In this document: piece by piece, positions 16,437 through 25,801 of the stretch
How the letters are laid out: every line of letters begins with the position of its first letter
Numbering within the stretch: the stretch's first letter is position 1
NCBI RefSeq assembly: GCF_023276435.1
Contig: NZ_JALLPO010000008.1
Coordinates: 1 to 64,000, forward strand
Direction of reading: 5' to 3'
Source of the DNA: Sphaerisporangium perillae
GTDB lineage: Bacteria > Actinomycetota > Actinomycetes > Streptosporangiales > Streptosporangiaceae
DNA length: 64,000 bases
Program-made: the position numbers and the translations under genes
The notes under the pieces: model-generated
What the model was told of the DNA's origin: nothing
The model's database searches: none
Seen by the model: only the letters and a program-made list of their open reading frames with translations

Positions 16437-16599
16437 GAGCACATGATGGGGTCTCTATGGCGGACTCTGCACCAAATCGTATGGAACATCTTGGTGAGCG
16501 TCCGGGAAAGCCGGGATCATGACGATAAAACCGCAGGTCAGCGACATGATTGCGGGGGTGGCCCGCTCGGCCGCGAAGGTAAAGGTTCGGTAATCTCGA

Positions 16600-17874
16600 T
16601 CATGGGGTCACCGGAGCGAGCGTGGCGGGGATCCAGGCGGCGAATCGCCTCGTCTCGGTGAACGCCGCGAGGGCCTTTTCCAGGTGCCCGAGCGACGCGG
16701 CGACCCATGGCAGATCCAGCGGTCTGCGGCTCTCCAGCGTCGCCAGCCGCTGCTCCTCGTCCTCGCCGTACAGCAGGCTCGTGGCCACGCGGACGCGCAG
16801 GTTCCCGGGCAGGTCACCGAAGGCCGTCCCGGGCAGCACGCCCACGCCGTGCCGCTCGAGCAGTGCCGAGGCCACCTCGGCCGAGGTGGCGAACCGCCGG
16901 AGCGGCGCGAGGTCGGGATAGAGGTAGAAGCCGCCCTGCGGTGACGCCACGCCGGCGCCCGCCCTCGCGAATCGGTCGGCCACCGCCCGTGCCACGACGC
17001 CGTGCAGCCTCCTGCTCGCGGTCACGCGCTCGACGAGCTCCGGCGGCTCGGTGTAGGCGTACGCCGCGGCGTGCTGGACGGGGGCGGCCGGGCTGGACCA
17101 GATCTCGGACGCCACGGCGAGGAGCCGGTCCCGGAGCGCGTGCGAGGTCAGCCGTGCCACTCCGATCCGCCACCCGCCGAGCGCCAGGCTCTTGCTCAGG
17201 CCGCTGGTGACGATGGTGCGCTCGGGCGCGATGTCGGCCGGGCTCAGGAAGGGCGCGCCGGGGTCGTGGACCAGGTCCCGGTAGATCTCGTCGGAGATGA
17301 TCGTCAGGTCGAGGTCGCGGGCGACCTGGACCAGGCGCCTGATGGTCTCCGGCGTCGCGAGCCTGCCGGTCGGGTTGTCCGGCAGCGTCACCATGATCGA
17401 GCCGACCGTACGTCCCTGGGCGCGGGCGTGCAGGACCGCTCCGGTCACCTGGTCCGGGTCCGGCGTCCCCCCCTCGCCGGGGGGCGCGGGAACCATGATC
17501 GGGTTGACGCCGGCGAGGCCGGCCTGGGCGGCGTAGCTGACCCAGCTCGGCATCGGCAGCACGATGTCGCCGGCCACCACCAGCAGCAGCGCGTACAAAA
17601 GCGGCTTGCTGCCGGGGCCGCAGACGACCATGTCGGGGTCGGTGGGCAGTCCGCGCCGCGCCCAGTAGCCGGCCGCCGCCTCACGGAGGTGGGCGGAGCC
17701 CGCGACGGGGCCGTAGCCGTTCTCTCCTGACGCCTCCGCGAGGCGCTCGCGCAGCGCCGGGTGGACGGGAAGCCCTGCCTCGCCGAAGGCGAGGTTCAGT
17801 ATCCGTTCCCCGGCGCGGCGTCTTCGGGCAATGTCCTCATTAGCGGCCAGGGTGGCCGAAAGTGTGACGTTCAT
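16600..17874 (-). CDS. Pyridoxal-phosphate aminotransferase, class I/II
   Basis: 424 residues of fold type I. Features in order: NLAFGEAGLPVHP (substrate cap), NGYGPVAGSAHLREAAAGYW, VTLPDNPTGRLAT with the conserved Asn-Pro-Thr-Gly, DEIYRDLV (PLP Asp/Tyr), and TSGLSKSLALGGWRIGVARL with the Schiff-base Lys. It probably transaminates an amino acid or its analogue. The second ATG (17874) has AGGAGG at 8 nt and is preferred to the first, which lies too close. A LysR gene is divergent across 97 nt and is its likely regulator. Confidence 0.92.
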   Translation of the reverse strand: MNVTLSATLAANEDIARRRRAGERILNLAFGEAGLPVHPALRERLAEASGENGYGPVAGSAHLREAAAGYWARRGLPTDPDMVVCGPGSKPLLYALLLVVAGDIVLPMPSWVSYAAQAGLAGVNPIMVPAPPGEGGTPDPDQVTGAVLHARAQGRTVGSIMVTLPDNPTGRLATPETIRRLVQVARDLDLTIISDEIYRDLVHDPGAPFLSPADIAPERTIVTSGLSKSLALGGWRIGVARLTSHALRDRLLAVASEIWSSPAAPVQHAAAYAYTEPPELVERVTASRRLHGVVARAVADRFARAGAGVASPQGGFYLYPDLAPLRRFATSAEVASALLERHGVGVLPGTAFGDLPGNLRVRVATSLLYGEDEEQRLATLESRRPLDLPWVAASLGHLEKALAAFTETRRFAAWIPATLAPVTP

Positions 17875-17889
17875 GGTCATAACCTCCTA

Positions 17890-17934
17890 GTACTGGGGGA
17901 CCTGCCCAGCTTGCGGGGGTACACCCATCAGTAC
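17890..17934. promoter_or_regulatory. Inverted repeat in LysR-aminotransferase divergent region
   Basis: GTACTG (17890-17895) and CAGTAC (17929-17934) face each other across 33 nt between the two divergent starts, consistent with the paired sites LysR regulators use. The left arm overlaps the region just upstream of the aminotransferase ribosome site. Confidence 0.4.
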
Positions 17935-17971
17935 AAGCGAGGCTTTTCGGTGGTCACCGTAAGGAGATCTG

Positions 17972-18913
17972 ATGCTCGACCTGCGGCGGCTGGCTTTACT
18001 CTGCGAGTTCGCCCGCAGAGGGAGTATCGCCGCGACCGCGACCGCGCTCGGCTACAGCGCCTCGGCGGTCTCCCAGCAGCTGGCGGCCCTTGAACGCGAG
18101 GCAGGCTCGGTTCTACTGGACCGTACTTCGCGCAGCGCGGAACTCACCGAGGCCGGGCATCGGCTGGTCGAGCACGCCCAGCGCATTCTCGCCATGGTGG
18201 AGGCCGCCGAATCGGACCTGTCCGCCCACGCCGCGACGCCGTCGGGCCGCGTCGTGGTGACGGCCTTCCCCACGGCCGCAGTCGCGTTCGCGCCCGTCCT
18301 CGCCAGGTCACTGCGCCGTCACACATCACTGTCCCTGCGGCTACGGCAGAGCCGCTCCGGTCGCGGCATGCGCGAGGTGCAGTCGGGTGCGGTGGACATC
18401 GCCCTCGTGGACGACTGGTACGGGGGCGTGCGCGTCCGCGGCGACGACGCGCTGCGCGTCTACCCGCTCCTGCAGGATCCCATCGTGCTCGTCGTGCCGC
18501 GCCGGCACCCGATGGCCGACCCGTCGGTCCCGGTGGACATGTGGGCCCTGCGCGACGAGTCGTGGATGGCGACCCCGGACGGCGAGCCGTCCCGGCTGGC
18601 CGTGGACAGGCTGCTCGCGGACGTCGGGGGCGCCCATCCCGTGCCCTGGGAGTTCGAAGGGCTCGGCACCATCCTCAGCCTGGTCGCCAAAGGCATCGGC
18701 ATCGCGGCCGTGCCCGCGCTCGCGCTGGCCGCGGGCGTGCGCGGCGTCGCCGTGCGGGAGTTCCCCGGCGAGCCGGTCAGCCGGGAGGTGAAGGCCGTCG
18801 TCAGGTCGTCGAGCGTGAACCGCCCCTCGGTCGCGGCCACGCTGCGGGCGTTGCACGTGGCGGCTCGCTATCTCTCCGCCGACCTCGCACCGGTCCGGTT
18901 CTCCGCCGAGTGA
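17972..18913 (+). CDS. LysR family transcriptional regulator
   Basis: 313 residues. The winged HTH spans residues 1-60 (LDLRRLALLCEFARRGSIAA, ALGYSASAVSQQLAALERE, ELTEAGHRLVEHA), followed by a periplasmic-binding-like effector domain with VVVTAFPTAAVAFAPVLA. ATG 17972 has AAGGAG upstream. Its divergent partner is a class I/II aminotransferase, so an amino-acid-related effector is a reasonable inference. Confidence 0.93.
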   Translation: MLDLRRLALLCEFARRGSIAATATALGYSASAVSQQLAALEREAGSVLLDRTSRSAELTEAGHRLVEHAQRILAMVEAAESDLSAHAATPSGRVVVTAFPTAAVAFAPVLARSLRRHTSLSLRLRQSRSGRGMREVQSGAVDIALVDDWYGGVRVRGDDALRVYPLLQDPIVLVVPRRHPMADPSVPVDMWALRDESWMATPDGEPSRLAVDRLLADVGGAHPVPWEFEGLGTILSLVAKGIGIAAVPALALAAGVRGVAVREFPGEPVSREVKAVVRSSSVNRPSVAATLRALHVAARYLSADLAPVRFSAE

Positions 18914-18961
18914 CCCGGGTGGGAGCGGCGGTGAACCGGACGCGGCGTCGGGTCGGGCCTG

Positions 18962-19348
18962 TCAGCAGTCGACGAGGTCGGGCTGCTGGTTCAGGATCTG
19001 GGCGCGAGCGGTGACGAACTCCGCGTGCGCCTTCTCGGCGGCAGGGTCGAAGACGGCGACGCGGTGGCAGTTCTGGAAGGCGAGTCGCACGCCGAAGTGA
19101 CGCTCCAGCGCGCCACGCATCGCGTCGCTGGCCATGCATCGCAGGAGCTGGCCGCGAGCGGCCTCGTCCGGCGGCGGCGTGTGGTTGTCGGCGAACTCGG
19201 CGGCGCTCTCCTCGCGTTGCCGGACCAGCCCGGTGATCAGCGACCACGCGTAGGGCAGGGAGTCACGGACGCAGGCAAGGAACGCCTCGTCGTCGACATC
19301 GCCGGCGCGGGCCTGGTCGATGAGCTCGTTCGGAACGGTCAGCGACAT
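18962..19348 (-). CDS. SCO5389 family protein
   Basis: 128 residues. The internal block FADNHTPPPDEAARGQLLR, then AMRGALERHFGVRLAFQNCHRVAVF, is the conserved signature of the SCO5389 family of small actinobacterial proteins of unknown function. The strong GAGAGGAGAA ribosome site supports ATG 19348. The MinD/CooC-like ATPase gene lies just upstream on the same strand (183-nt gap), a pairing that suggests a functional link. Confidence 0.85.
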   Translation of the reverse strand: MSLTVPNELIDQARAGDVDDEAFLACVRDSLPYAWSLITGLVRQREESAAEFADNHTPPPDEAARGQLLRCMASDAMRGALERHFGVRLAFQNCHRVAVFDPAAEKAHAEFVTARAQILNQQPDLVDC

Positions 19349-19531
19349 GCTGGGTTCTCCTCTCCAGAGGGACGAATCCGACGTTAGGCGTCACGCCGGG
19401 CGGGCTCCAGGTGGCGGAAGGGGGACAGTCGCGTAGGCGCGGCCGGCCGCCGCCGTGCTGGGCACGTGGCCGTCGTGGCGCGTCATGCGGTCATCACAGG
19501 TCGTCGTGGGCGTCGTCCGCTGATCGCGCGG

Positions 19532-20488
19532 TCATCCGGCCGCGACCGTGGGGCGCTCGCCGAAGACGAAGTCGTGGTCGATCTGCTCGAGGAGGTCTTC
19601 GCCGGTGGCGCGGTTCGCCCACGCCCTGGCGTTGCGGATGTGGAACTCGATCGTCTGGCGGCCGAACTTCGCCCAGTCCTTCTCCTGGGCGCCCACGCGG
19701 CCCATGAGCACCGCGAGCGCCTCCTGGTTGGCCGGTTCCAGGTCGTCCAGGGTGAACGCGCGGCCCTGCTCCATGGCCCGGACGGCCGGCGAGTGCGCGA
19801 AGCACACCAGCAGGTCGTCGCCCACCTGCTCCTTGAGGAAGGCGATATCGGTCTCGGAGTGGATCTTGTTGCCGATCACCGCGATGGGGACGTCGAAGTC
19901 GCGGGCGTGGTCGCGGTACTGGCGGTAGACGCTGACTCCCTGCCGGGTGGGCTCGGCCACCAGGAAGGTCATGTCGAAGCGGGTGAACATGCCGGAGGCG
20001 AAGGAGTCGCCGCCCGCGGTCATGTCGACGATGACGTGCTCGTCGCGGCCGTCGACCAGGTGGTTGAGGAACAGCTCGACCGCACCGACCTTCGAGTGGT
20101 AGCAGGCGACGCCCAGGTCGTCCTCGCTGAAGGGGCCGGTGACCATGAGGTCGAACCCCTGGACGGGGGTGGCGAACCGCTCCGTGAAGAACGGGTCGGC
20201 GACCCCGACGAGCCGTGACCCCCGGCCGGGCGGAGTCGTCTTGACCATGGAGGCGGCGGAGGCGATCAGCGGGTTGTCCCCGCGGAGGTACTCCTTGATC
20301 TCGCCGATGTGGGCGCCCAGCGGCTCGGGCAGGGCCGACGGGTCGAGCCCGAGAACCAGCCCCAGGTGCTGGTTGATGTCGGCGTCGATAGCGACCACCG
20401 GACCGCCCTGCCGCGCGGCGTATCTGGCGAACAGGGACGACAGCGTGGTCTTGCCGCTGCCGCCCTTGCCGACGAAGGCGACTCTCAT
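19532..20488 (-). CDS. MinD/ParA/CooC-like ATPase
   Basis: 318 residues of a deviant Walker-A P-loop ATPase: GKGGSGKTTLSSLFARYAA at residues 7-25, VAIDADINQHLG for switch I, VIVDMTAGGDSFASGMF for Walker B and switch II, and VIGNKI for the base-recognition motif. It is most like CooC-type metallochaperone ATPases, less like plasmid ParA. ATG 20488 begins the fold directly. It is followed by the SCO5389 family gene. A Zur-like sequence lies 22 nt upstream of the start. Confidence 0.85.
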   Translation of the reverse strand: MRVAFVGKGGSGKTTLSSLFARYAARQGGPVVAIDADINQHLGLVLGLDPSALPEPLGAHIGEIKEYLRGDNPLIASAASMVKTTPPGRGSRLVGVADPFFTERFATPVQGFDLMVTGPFSEDDLGVACYHSKVGAVELFLNHLVDGRDEHVIVDMTAGGDSFASGMFTRFDMTFLVAEPTRQGVSVYRQYRDHARDFDVPIAVIGNKIHSETDIAFLKEQVGDDLLVCFAHSPAVRAMEQGRAFTLDDLEPANQEALAVLMGRVGAQEKDWAKFGRQTIEFHIRNARAWANRATGEDLLEQIDHDFVFGERPTVAAG

Positions 20489-20509
20489 AGACGGGATCCA
20501 ATCTGATTA

Positions 20510-20524
20510 TGAAAACCATTGCAA
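20510..20524 (-). promoter_or_regulatory. Zur/Fur-like box
   Basis: On the minus strand the 15-mer TTGCAATGGTTTTCA matches the actinobacterial Zur consensus TGAAAATGATTTTCA at 11 of 15 positions, with the right half perfect. It is immediately upstream of the ATPase gene. The weak left half keeps confidence low. Confidence 0.35.
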
Positions 20525-20603
20525 GTACCGGAGGCCACATCATGCCACGAGCCCCGGCCCCGATCACCGGCCTTCACCAAGTCATGACCTCGTGCGAACA
20601 CCC

Positions 20604-20725
20604 TCTGTCACAGCGGGTGGTTGAGGGTTTCCTCTGTCCGCAGGCGGGTGGCAGCTGGTCCCGTCTGTCCACGTAAGGGCGATTAATGGTCTCGTTCGTC
20701 CACAGGCAGGCGGATTGGGCACCGC
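20604..20725. repeat. Four degenerate ~30-bp tandem units
   Basis: Units start at 20604, 20633, 20664 and 20695 (29, 31 and 31 bp apart), each opening with TCTGTC(C/A) or TTCGTCC and most continuing with a CAGGCGG-like element. They occupy the DNA just upstream of the APC transporter. Unit bodies diverge too much for a CRISPR array. Confidence 0.55.
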
Positions 20726-20785
20726 GCGCCCCGCCGGTTGAGTAGGGTTCCTGTCGTCCTACGCATGTACAAGGGGGTGACACGG

Positions 20786-22720
20786 GTGGCGGCCACATCG
20801 ACTCCGCCGGCGTCCGCAGAGCGCGCCGACGACAAGCTGCGCGCGTGGCTGCTACACGGCCTCCTCCGGTCCGACCGCAAGTCCGTCGGCCACCACGCAG
20901 AGCCCGCGCCGCACGAGCAGCACCGCTGGTGGCAGGTCATGTGCCTCACCGGCGTCGACTACTTCTCGACCCTCGGCTACCAGCCCGGCATCGCCGCGCT
21001 GGCCGCCGGCTCGCTGTCGCCCATCGCGACGTTGCTGCTCGTCGCGCTCACGCTGTTCGGCGCCCTGCCGACCTACCGGGCGGTGGCCGCCGAGAGCCCC
21101 AACGGCCTGGGGTCGCTCTCCATGCTCGAAGGGCTCCTGCCCGGGTGGCGGGGCAAGCTGCTGGTCCTGTTCCTGCTCGGGTTCGTCGCCACGGCGTTCG
21201 TCGTCACGATCACCCTCTCGGCGGCCGACGCGACGGCCCACCTCCTGCAGAACCCCTTCGTCCCCGACTTCTTCGAGGGATGGAAGGTCCCGATCACCCT
21301 GCTGCTCATCGCCCTGCTGGGCGTGGTGTTCCTGGGCGGCTTCAGCGAGGCCATCGGCCTGGCCGTCGTGCTCGTCGCGGTGTATCTCCTGCTCAACGTC
21401 GTCGTCGTGGTCACCGCCGTCGCGCAGGCGATCGCGCATCCCGCCATGGTGGGCGACTGGCGGCAGACGCTCCTCACCGAGCATCCAGGGCCGCTCGCCA
21501 TGATCGGCGTCTCGCTGTTCGTGATGCCCAAGCTCGCGCTCGGCCTGTCGGGGTTCGAGACGGGCGTCGCGGTGATGCCACTGGTGAAGGGCGACCTGGC
21601 ACAGCGCATCAAGGGCACCCGGCTGCTGCTCACCACCGCCGCGCTGATCATGAGCGTCTTCCTGATCGCCAGCAGCTTCGCGACCAGCGTGCTCATCCCG
21701 GCCGCGGAGTTCGAGGAGGGTGGCAAGGCCAGCGGGCGCGCCCTCGCCTACCTCGCCCACACCTACCTCGGCGACCTGTTCGGCACGGTCTACGACCTGA
21801 GCACGATGGCCATCCTCTGGTTCGCCGGCGCGTCGGCCATGGCGGGGCTGCTCAACATCGTGCCGCGCTACCTTCCCCGCTACGGCATGGCCCCCGACTG
21901 GACCCGGGCCGTCCGTCCGCTCGTGCTGGTGTTCACGGCCATCGCCTTCGCCATCACGATCTTCTTCAACGCGGGCGTCGAGGAGCAGGGCGGCGCGTAC
22001 GCCACCGGCGTCCTGGCGCTGATCCTCTCCGCGGCGGTCGCGGTGACGCTGTCCTCCTGGCAGAAGCGCCGGCGCGGCAGGACCATCGGCTTCGGCGTGG
22101 TCGCGCTGATCCTCGCCTACACCGCGATCGCCAACATCATCGAGCGGCCCGACGGCTTGAAGATCGCGTTCTTCTTCGTCGTCGCCATCGTGGTCACCTC
22201 GCTCATCTCCCGGGCCACGCGCTCCACCGAGCTGCGCGTCAGCGCCATCGAGCTGGACGAGCAGGCGAAGAGCCTGCTCGAGGTGCCCGGCAAGATCCGC
22301 CTCATCGCCAACGAGCCCGACGCCCGGGACGAGCGAGAGTACGCCGAAAAGGACCACGAGACCCGGCGCAACCACCACCTACCCGACGACGAGCCCCTGC
22401 TCTTCCTCGAGGTGACCGTCGAGGACGCCTCGGAGTTCCACTCCGAGCTGCGGGTACGCGCCGAGGAGCGCCACGGGTACAAGATCCTGCAGGTGACGGG
22501 CTCGACGGTGCCGAACGCGATCGCGGCCGTGCTGCTGCACATCCGTGACGAGACGGGCAAGCTCCCGCACGTCTACTTCCACTGGTCGGAGGGCAACCCG
22601 ATCGCCGCGCTCCTGCGCTACCTGGTCTTCGGCGGCGGCGACGTCGCGCCCCTCACCCGCGAGGTGCTCCGCCAGGCCGAGCCCGACGACACCCGCCGCC
22701 CGCCCGTCCACGTCGGCTGA
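20786..22720 (+). CDS. APC-superfamily amino acid/polyamine permease with C-terminal soluble domain
   Basis: 644 residues with about 12 membrane helices and a C-terminal cytosolic region of about 150 residues (from [20 protein letters not shown]). The first helix carries [20 protein letters not shown] in place of the usual APC GxGI loop, a variant seen in large actinobacterial permeases. Substrate unknown. GTG 20786 is preferred for its AAGGGGG site; ATG 20765 is an alternative. It ends convergently with the kinase gene, and its last 21 bp are duplicated just after the stop. Confidence 0.85.
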   Translation: MAATSTPPASAERADDKLRAWLLHGLLRSDRKSVGHHAEPAPHEQHRWWQVMCLTGVDYFSTLGYQPGIAALAAGSLSPIATLLLVALTLFGALPTYRAVAAESPNGLGSLSMLEGLLPGWRGKLLVLFLLGFVATAFVVTITLSAADATAHLLQNPFVPDFFEGWKVPITLLLIALLGVVFLGGFSEAIGLAVVLVAVYLLLNVVVVVTAVAQAIAHPAMVGDWRQTLLTEHPGPLAMIGVSLFVMPKLALGLSGFETGVAVMPLVKGDLAQRIKGTRLLLTTAALIMSVFLIASSFATSVLIPAAEFEEGGKASGRALAYLAHTYLGDLFGTVYDLSTMAILWFAGASAMAGLLNIVPRYLPRYGMAPDWTRAVRPLVLVFTAIAFAITIFFNAGVEEQGGAYATGVLALILSAAVAVTLSSWQKRRRGRTIGFGVVALILAYTAIANIIERPDGLKIAFFFVVAIVVTSLISRATRSTELRVSAIELDEQAKSLLEVPGKIRLIANEPDARDEREYAEKDHETRRNHHLPDDEPLLFLEVTVEDASEFHSELRVRAEERHGYKILQVTGSTVPNAIAAVLLHIRDETGKLPHVYFHWSEGNPIAALLRYLVFGGGDVAPLTREVLRQAEPDDTRRPPVHVG

Positions 22721-22754
22721 TCCGGCGCTCCGGCCCGTCCACGCCGGCTGATCC
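22703..22754. repeat. 21-bp direct repeat around the stop codon
   Basis: CCCGTCCACG(T/C)CGGCTGATCC occurs at 22703-22723 and 22734-22754. The first copy holds the final codons and TGA of the APC permease, so a 31-bp tandem duplication has copied the gene end into the intergenic DNA. Confidence 0.8.
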
Positions 22755-22825
22755 CGCCCTCCCGCACATCCCCTCGCCGGTGCCGGGCCGGTCGCGGGTT
22801 CGGCGGTGCCGGGCCGGTGCGCGGG

Positions 22826-24352
22826 TCAGGCGCGGCGGCCCGGGGGACGGTAGTACTTGACGATGGCGTCCATGGTGGGCCTGAGGCGGGGCCACTCCGT
22901 CCGGGTCGTCGTCCAGTCCAGGACGCTGATCTGGTCGCCGGTCACGATCATCCGCTGGATCTCGTGGTAGTGGACGCCCTTGACGGCCCACGAGTGGTAG
23001 CCCGGGCCGGTCCAGGTGCTCTCCCACTCGGCCACGACCTGTTGCTTCGCGGACGCCGGGGCGGTGGCGCCGTCGTGCTTGGCCGGCACCTTGGCGAGGC
23101 GGATCCTGCGGTACTTCCTGACCGACGTGGACAGGGACGCCTCGACCTCCCGCAGCAGGTCCAGCGGGTCCCTCCCACGCGCGTCGATGACCTCCACCCC
23201 GAAGTAGGCGGTGCCCGTGGGGGCCGCCCAGGTGAAGTAGTCCTCCTGGATGGTGAGCCGCCAGCCTCGCGGCACCGCGGCCCTCCAGCCGCGCTCGGCG
23301 TTGTACCACTTCAGCGGCAACCGGCTCGGAGCGGGCGAAGCGCTCGCGGTGGGACCGCCCGCGAGCGCGCTCGCCGTGGGAGCGCCAGTGGCGGAGGCGC
23401 GGGCCGGATCGGCGCTCGCCGTCTCGGACGGCCGCAGGACGGCCCAGCCGCCGATGGCACCGGCGATCACCACGGCCGCCGTCACGCCGGCCAGCAGCTT
23501 CGTCCGGCCGGCGCCTCCATGCCCGGCCGGAGCCGGCGCGGCGTCCGGGGACCGGAGCGGTTCGAGCAGGCGCTTGGCCTCCGAGGCGCTCATCCGCCTG
23601 GCGGGATCCTTGGCGAGCAGGCCGGAGAGGGCCGGGCGCAGCTCGTCGGGCACCCTGTCCAGCTCGGCGTCCTGGGTGAGGAGCGAGGCCAGCGGTCCGA
23701 GGGCGTTCTCGAAGGGCGGCCTGCCGACGACGGTGGCGAAAAGCGTCGCGCCCAGCGACCAGAGGTCACCCTCGGGGGCCGCGGGGACTCCGTCGAGGCG
23801 TTCCGGCGCGACGAACCCGGCCGATCCGACCGTGCCGCTGCGCTGGGCGTAGGGGTCGCCGAGGGAAGTGGCGATGCCGAAGTCGCTGAGCACCACCCGC
23901 CCGTCGTACCCGATGAGGATGTTCGCCGGCTTGACGTCGCGATGCACCACTCCGGCGGTGTGCGCGACGGACAGCGCCGTCAGGACCTCGCTCGCGATCG
24001 TGGCGGCCCGGGGCACCGAGAGCGGGCCCTCGCTGGCGAGCACCCGGTCCAGGGAGCGTGACGGGACGAGCTCCATGATGATCCAGGGATGGCCGTCCTC
24101 CTCGGCCACGTCGTAGACGGCCACGATGGTGCGATGGTTGAGCCGCGCGGCCGTGCGCGCCTCGCGGGAGGTCCGGTGGAGCATCTGGAGCCGCTGGCGG
24201 GAGTCGAGCCGGTGCGGGACCAGGACCTCCTTGACGGCGACCGGCCGGTCGAGGAGCGTGTCGTGCCCCTCCCACACCATGCCCATGCCGCCCTGACCCA
24301 GTGCTCGCACCAGCCGGTACCGCTTCACCACCAGTTGCCCAGGAGTTCCCAT
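22826..24352 (-). CDS. Membrane Ser/Thr protein kinase (Hanks type)
   Basis: 508 residues. The kinase domain (11-275) has GQGGMGMVWEG, Lys41 in VAVKEV, catalytic HRDVKPAN with Asp139, and DFG at 157-159. A single membrane helix follows near 288-308, then a Ser/Thr/Ala-rich linker and an extracellular domain of about 160 residues (WYNAERGWRAAVPRGWRL to the end) without PASTA repeats. The external domain suggests sensing of an unknown ligand. ATG 24352 has GGAACTCC-like weak spacing but begins the fold correctly. Confidence 0.95.
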   Translation of the reverse strand: MGTPGQLVVKRYRLVRALGQGGMGMVWEGHDTLLDRPVAVKEVLVPHRLDSRQRLQMLHRTSREARTAARLNHRTIVAVYDVAEEDGHPWIIMELVPSRSLDRVLASEGPLSVPRAATIASEVLTALSVAHTAGVVHRDVKPANILIGYDGRVVLSDFGIATSLGDPYAQRSGTVGSAGFVAPERLDGVPAAPEGDLWSLGATLFATVVGRPPFENALGPLASLLTQDAELDRVPDELRPALSGLLAKDPARRMSASEAKRLLEPLRSPDAAPAPAGHGGAGRTKLLAGVTAAVVIAGAIGGWAVLRPSETASADPARASATGAPTASALAGGPTASASPAPSRLPLKWYNAERGWRAAVPRGWRLTIQEDYFTWAAPTGTAYFGVEVIDARGRDPLDLLREVEASLSTSVRKYRRIRLAKVPAKHDGATAPASAKQQVVAEWESTWTGPGYHSWAVKGVHYHEIQRMIVTGDQISVLDWTTTRTEWPRLRPTMDAIVKYYRPPGRRA

Positions 24353-24539
24353 CCAAAATGCCCCTTCGCGGGCGATAGAGCGAGAAGTCAGCAGATGGGA
24401 AGTCTTCCACAGTTGCCGCCGTTAGCGCGCTCCAACGGCCGCGCCCCCGCCTGCGTGGCGGACCCGCCCGGCCGGCCGGGACGCTGGAGCAGGGACGTCC
24501 GGGCTCAGGCCGCCGCGGTGCGGAAGGGATCCGTCGCCG

Positions 24540-24935
24540 TCAGGACAGGGGCGGGAGGGAGCCTTCGGCGATGTGGGCGAGGGTGATCTCGGTCAGGGTC
24601 GCGTTCTCGAACGTGCGCAGGGCCGACCACACCTCGGCCAGCGGCCCGGCCACCCCCGGGAACCGCTCGCTGTGGGACGGGACGCCCTCGATCACCAGGA
24701 TGACGTCGGCGAGCGTGATCTCCGTGGCCGGCCTCGCGAGCCAGTACCCCCCGTCGGGGCCCCGCTGGCTCTCGATGATCCCCGCGCGCCGCAACTGGAG
24801 CAGGATGTTATCCAGGAACCGGCGGGGAATGTCCTGGGAGCTCGCGATGCGCTCGGCGGGCACGGGGCCCGGGGGCGCGGCGGCGAGCTCCGCGGCGGCG
24901 CGCAGAGCGTACTGCGTCCTCGCGGAGATCCGCAT
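24540..24935 (-). CDS. Rrf2 family transcriptional regulator
   Basis: 131 residues. The winged HTH (RISARTQYALRAAAELA, then IPRRFLDNILLQLRRAGIIE, then GPDGGYWLARP) is the standard Rrf2 domain. The three Cys used by IscR to hold an iron-sulfur cluster are absent, which points to a CymR-like sulfur regulator. Its ATG shares one base with the stop of the permease gene (TGATG), so it is co-translated with the sulfonate-type ABC operon and probably represses it. Confidence 0.9.
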   Translation of the reverse strand: MRISARTQYALRAAAELAAAPPGPVPAERIASSQDIPRRFLDNILLQLRRAGIIESQRGPDGGYWLARPATEITLADVILVIEGVPSHSERFPGVAGPLAEVWSALRTFENATLTEITLAHIAEGSLPPLS

Positions 24936-25792
24936 CAGCCGACGCGCTGGTCGAGCCCCCAGCGCCGCCGGAGAGCATTGTCGGCCGCGCCGAAGCACAT
25001 GTCCACGACGATGCCGATGACGAGGATCACGATCATCATCGCCATGAGGCCGGGCGCGTCGGACAGTTCACGGGCGTTGTCGAGCTGCTCGCCGATCGAC
25101 GTCTGGTGCGCGATGATCACTAGAAGCTCTCCGGCCATCAGGGACCGCCACGCGAACGCCCAGCCCTGCTTCAGGCCGGACAGGAACGACGGCAGCGAGG
25201 CCGGCAGGATGACGTGCCGGTAGAGCGCCAGGCGCCGCAGGCCGAGGATGTGCCCGGCACGCAGCAGGATCGGTGGGGTGTAGTCGACGCCCGCGATCAG
25301 CCCGTTGGCGATGGACGGCGCCGCGCCGAGGACCACCACGAACAGGATCGCGCTCTCGCTCAGCTTGAACAGCAGGATCGCCAGCGGGAACCACGCGATG
25401 GACGGCATGGTCTGCAGGCCGGTGATCAGGGACCCGAACGCCGCACGCAGCGGGCGGACCCGGGACACGGCCGCGCCGATGACCAGGCCCACCAGTACCG
25501 CGATGGCGAATCCGGTGATCGCGCGGCGTATCGTCACCGCCACGGCGTCGTAGAACTCGGCCTCGCCGAGGCGGTTCCACAGCTCTCCGAGGACGGTGAC
25601 GGGACCGGGGAAGACGTACTCCGGACGCCATCCGGTGAGCACCACCACCTCCCAGATCGCGAGGACCAGGAGGATGGCCGAGAACATCGGCCAGGTTCGC
25701 GCCCAGATCCTCGCGGCGACGCTCCGCCGCTCCCGGTGGGAGAGTTCCAGCGCGTCCAGGCCGGCGATGTGCTGGGAAAGATCAGCAGTCAT
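24935..25792 (-). CDS. ABC transporter permease, SsuC/TauC type
   Basis: 285 residues with about six helices. RPLRAAFGSLITGLQTMPSIAWFPLAILLFKLSE and the following LGAAPSIANGLIAGVDYTPP give the EAA-type loop that docks on the ATPase. This subfamily imports nitrate, sulfonates or taurine; the Rrf2 partner favours sulfur compounds. It sits 9 nt downstream of the ATPase gene and overlaps the regulator. Confidence 0.92.
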   Translation of the reverse strand: MTADLSQHIAGLDALELSHRERRSVAARIWARTWPMFSAILLVLAIWEVVVLTGWRPEYVFPGPVTVLGELWNRLGEAEFYDAVAVTIRRAITGFAIAVLVGLVIGAAVSRVRPLRAAFGSLITGLQTMPSIAWFPLAILLFKLSESAILFVVVLGAAPSIANGLIAGVDYTPPILLRAGHILGLRRLALYRHVILPASLPSFLSGLKQGWAFAWRSLMAGELLVIIAHQTSIGEQLDNARELSDAPGLMAMMIVILVIGIVVDMCFGAADNALRRRWGLDQRVG

Positions 25793-25801
25793 GGTGATCC
25801 C

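Noticed and set aside
16622-17730. Open plus-strand frames over the aminotransferase
   Set aside because: They are antisense to a gene with complete PLP-enzyme motifs and show low-complexity Arg/Gly composition.
20604-20725. CRISPR-like array
   Set aside because: Only a short motif is shared between units, there is no conserved full repeat and no cas gene nearby.
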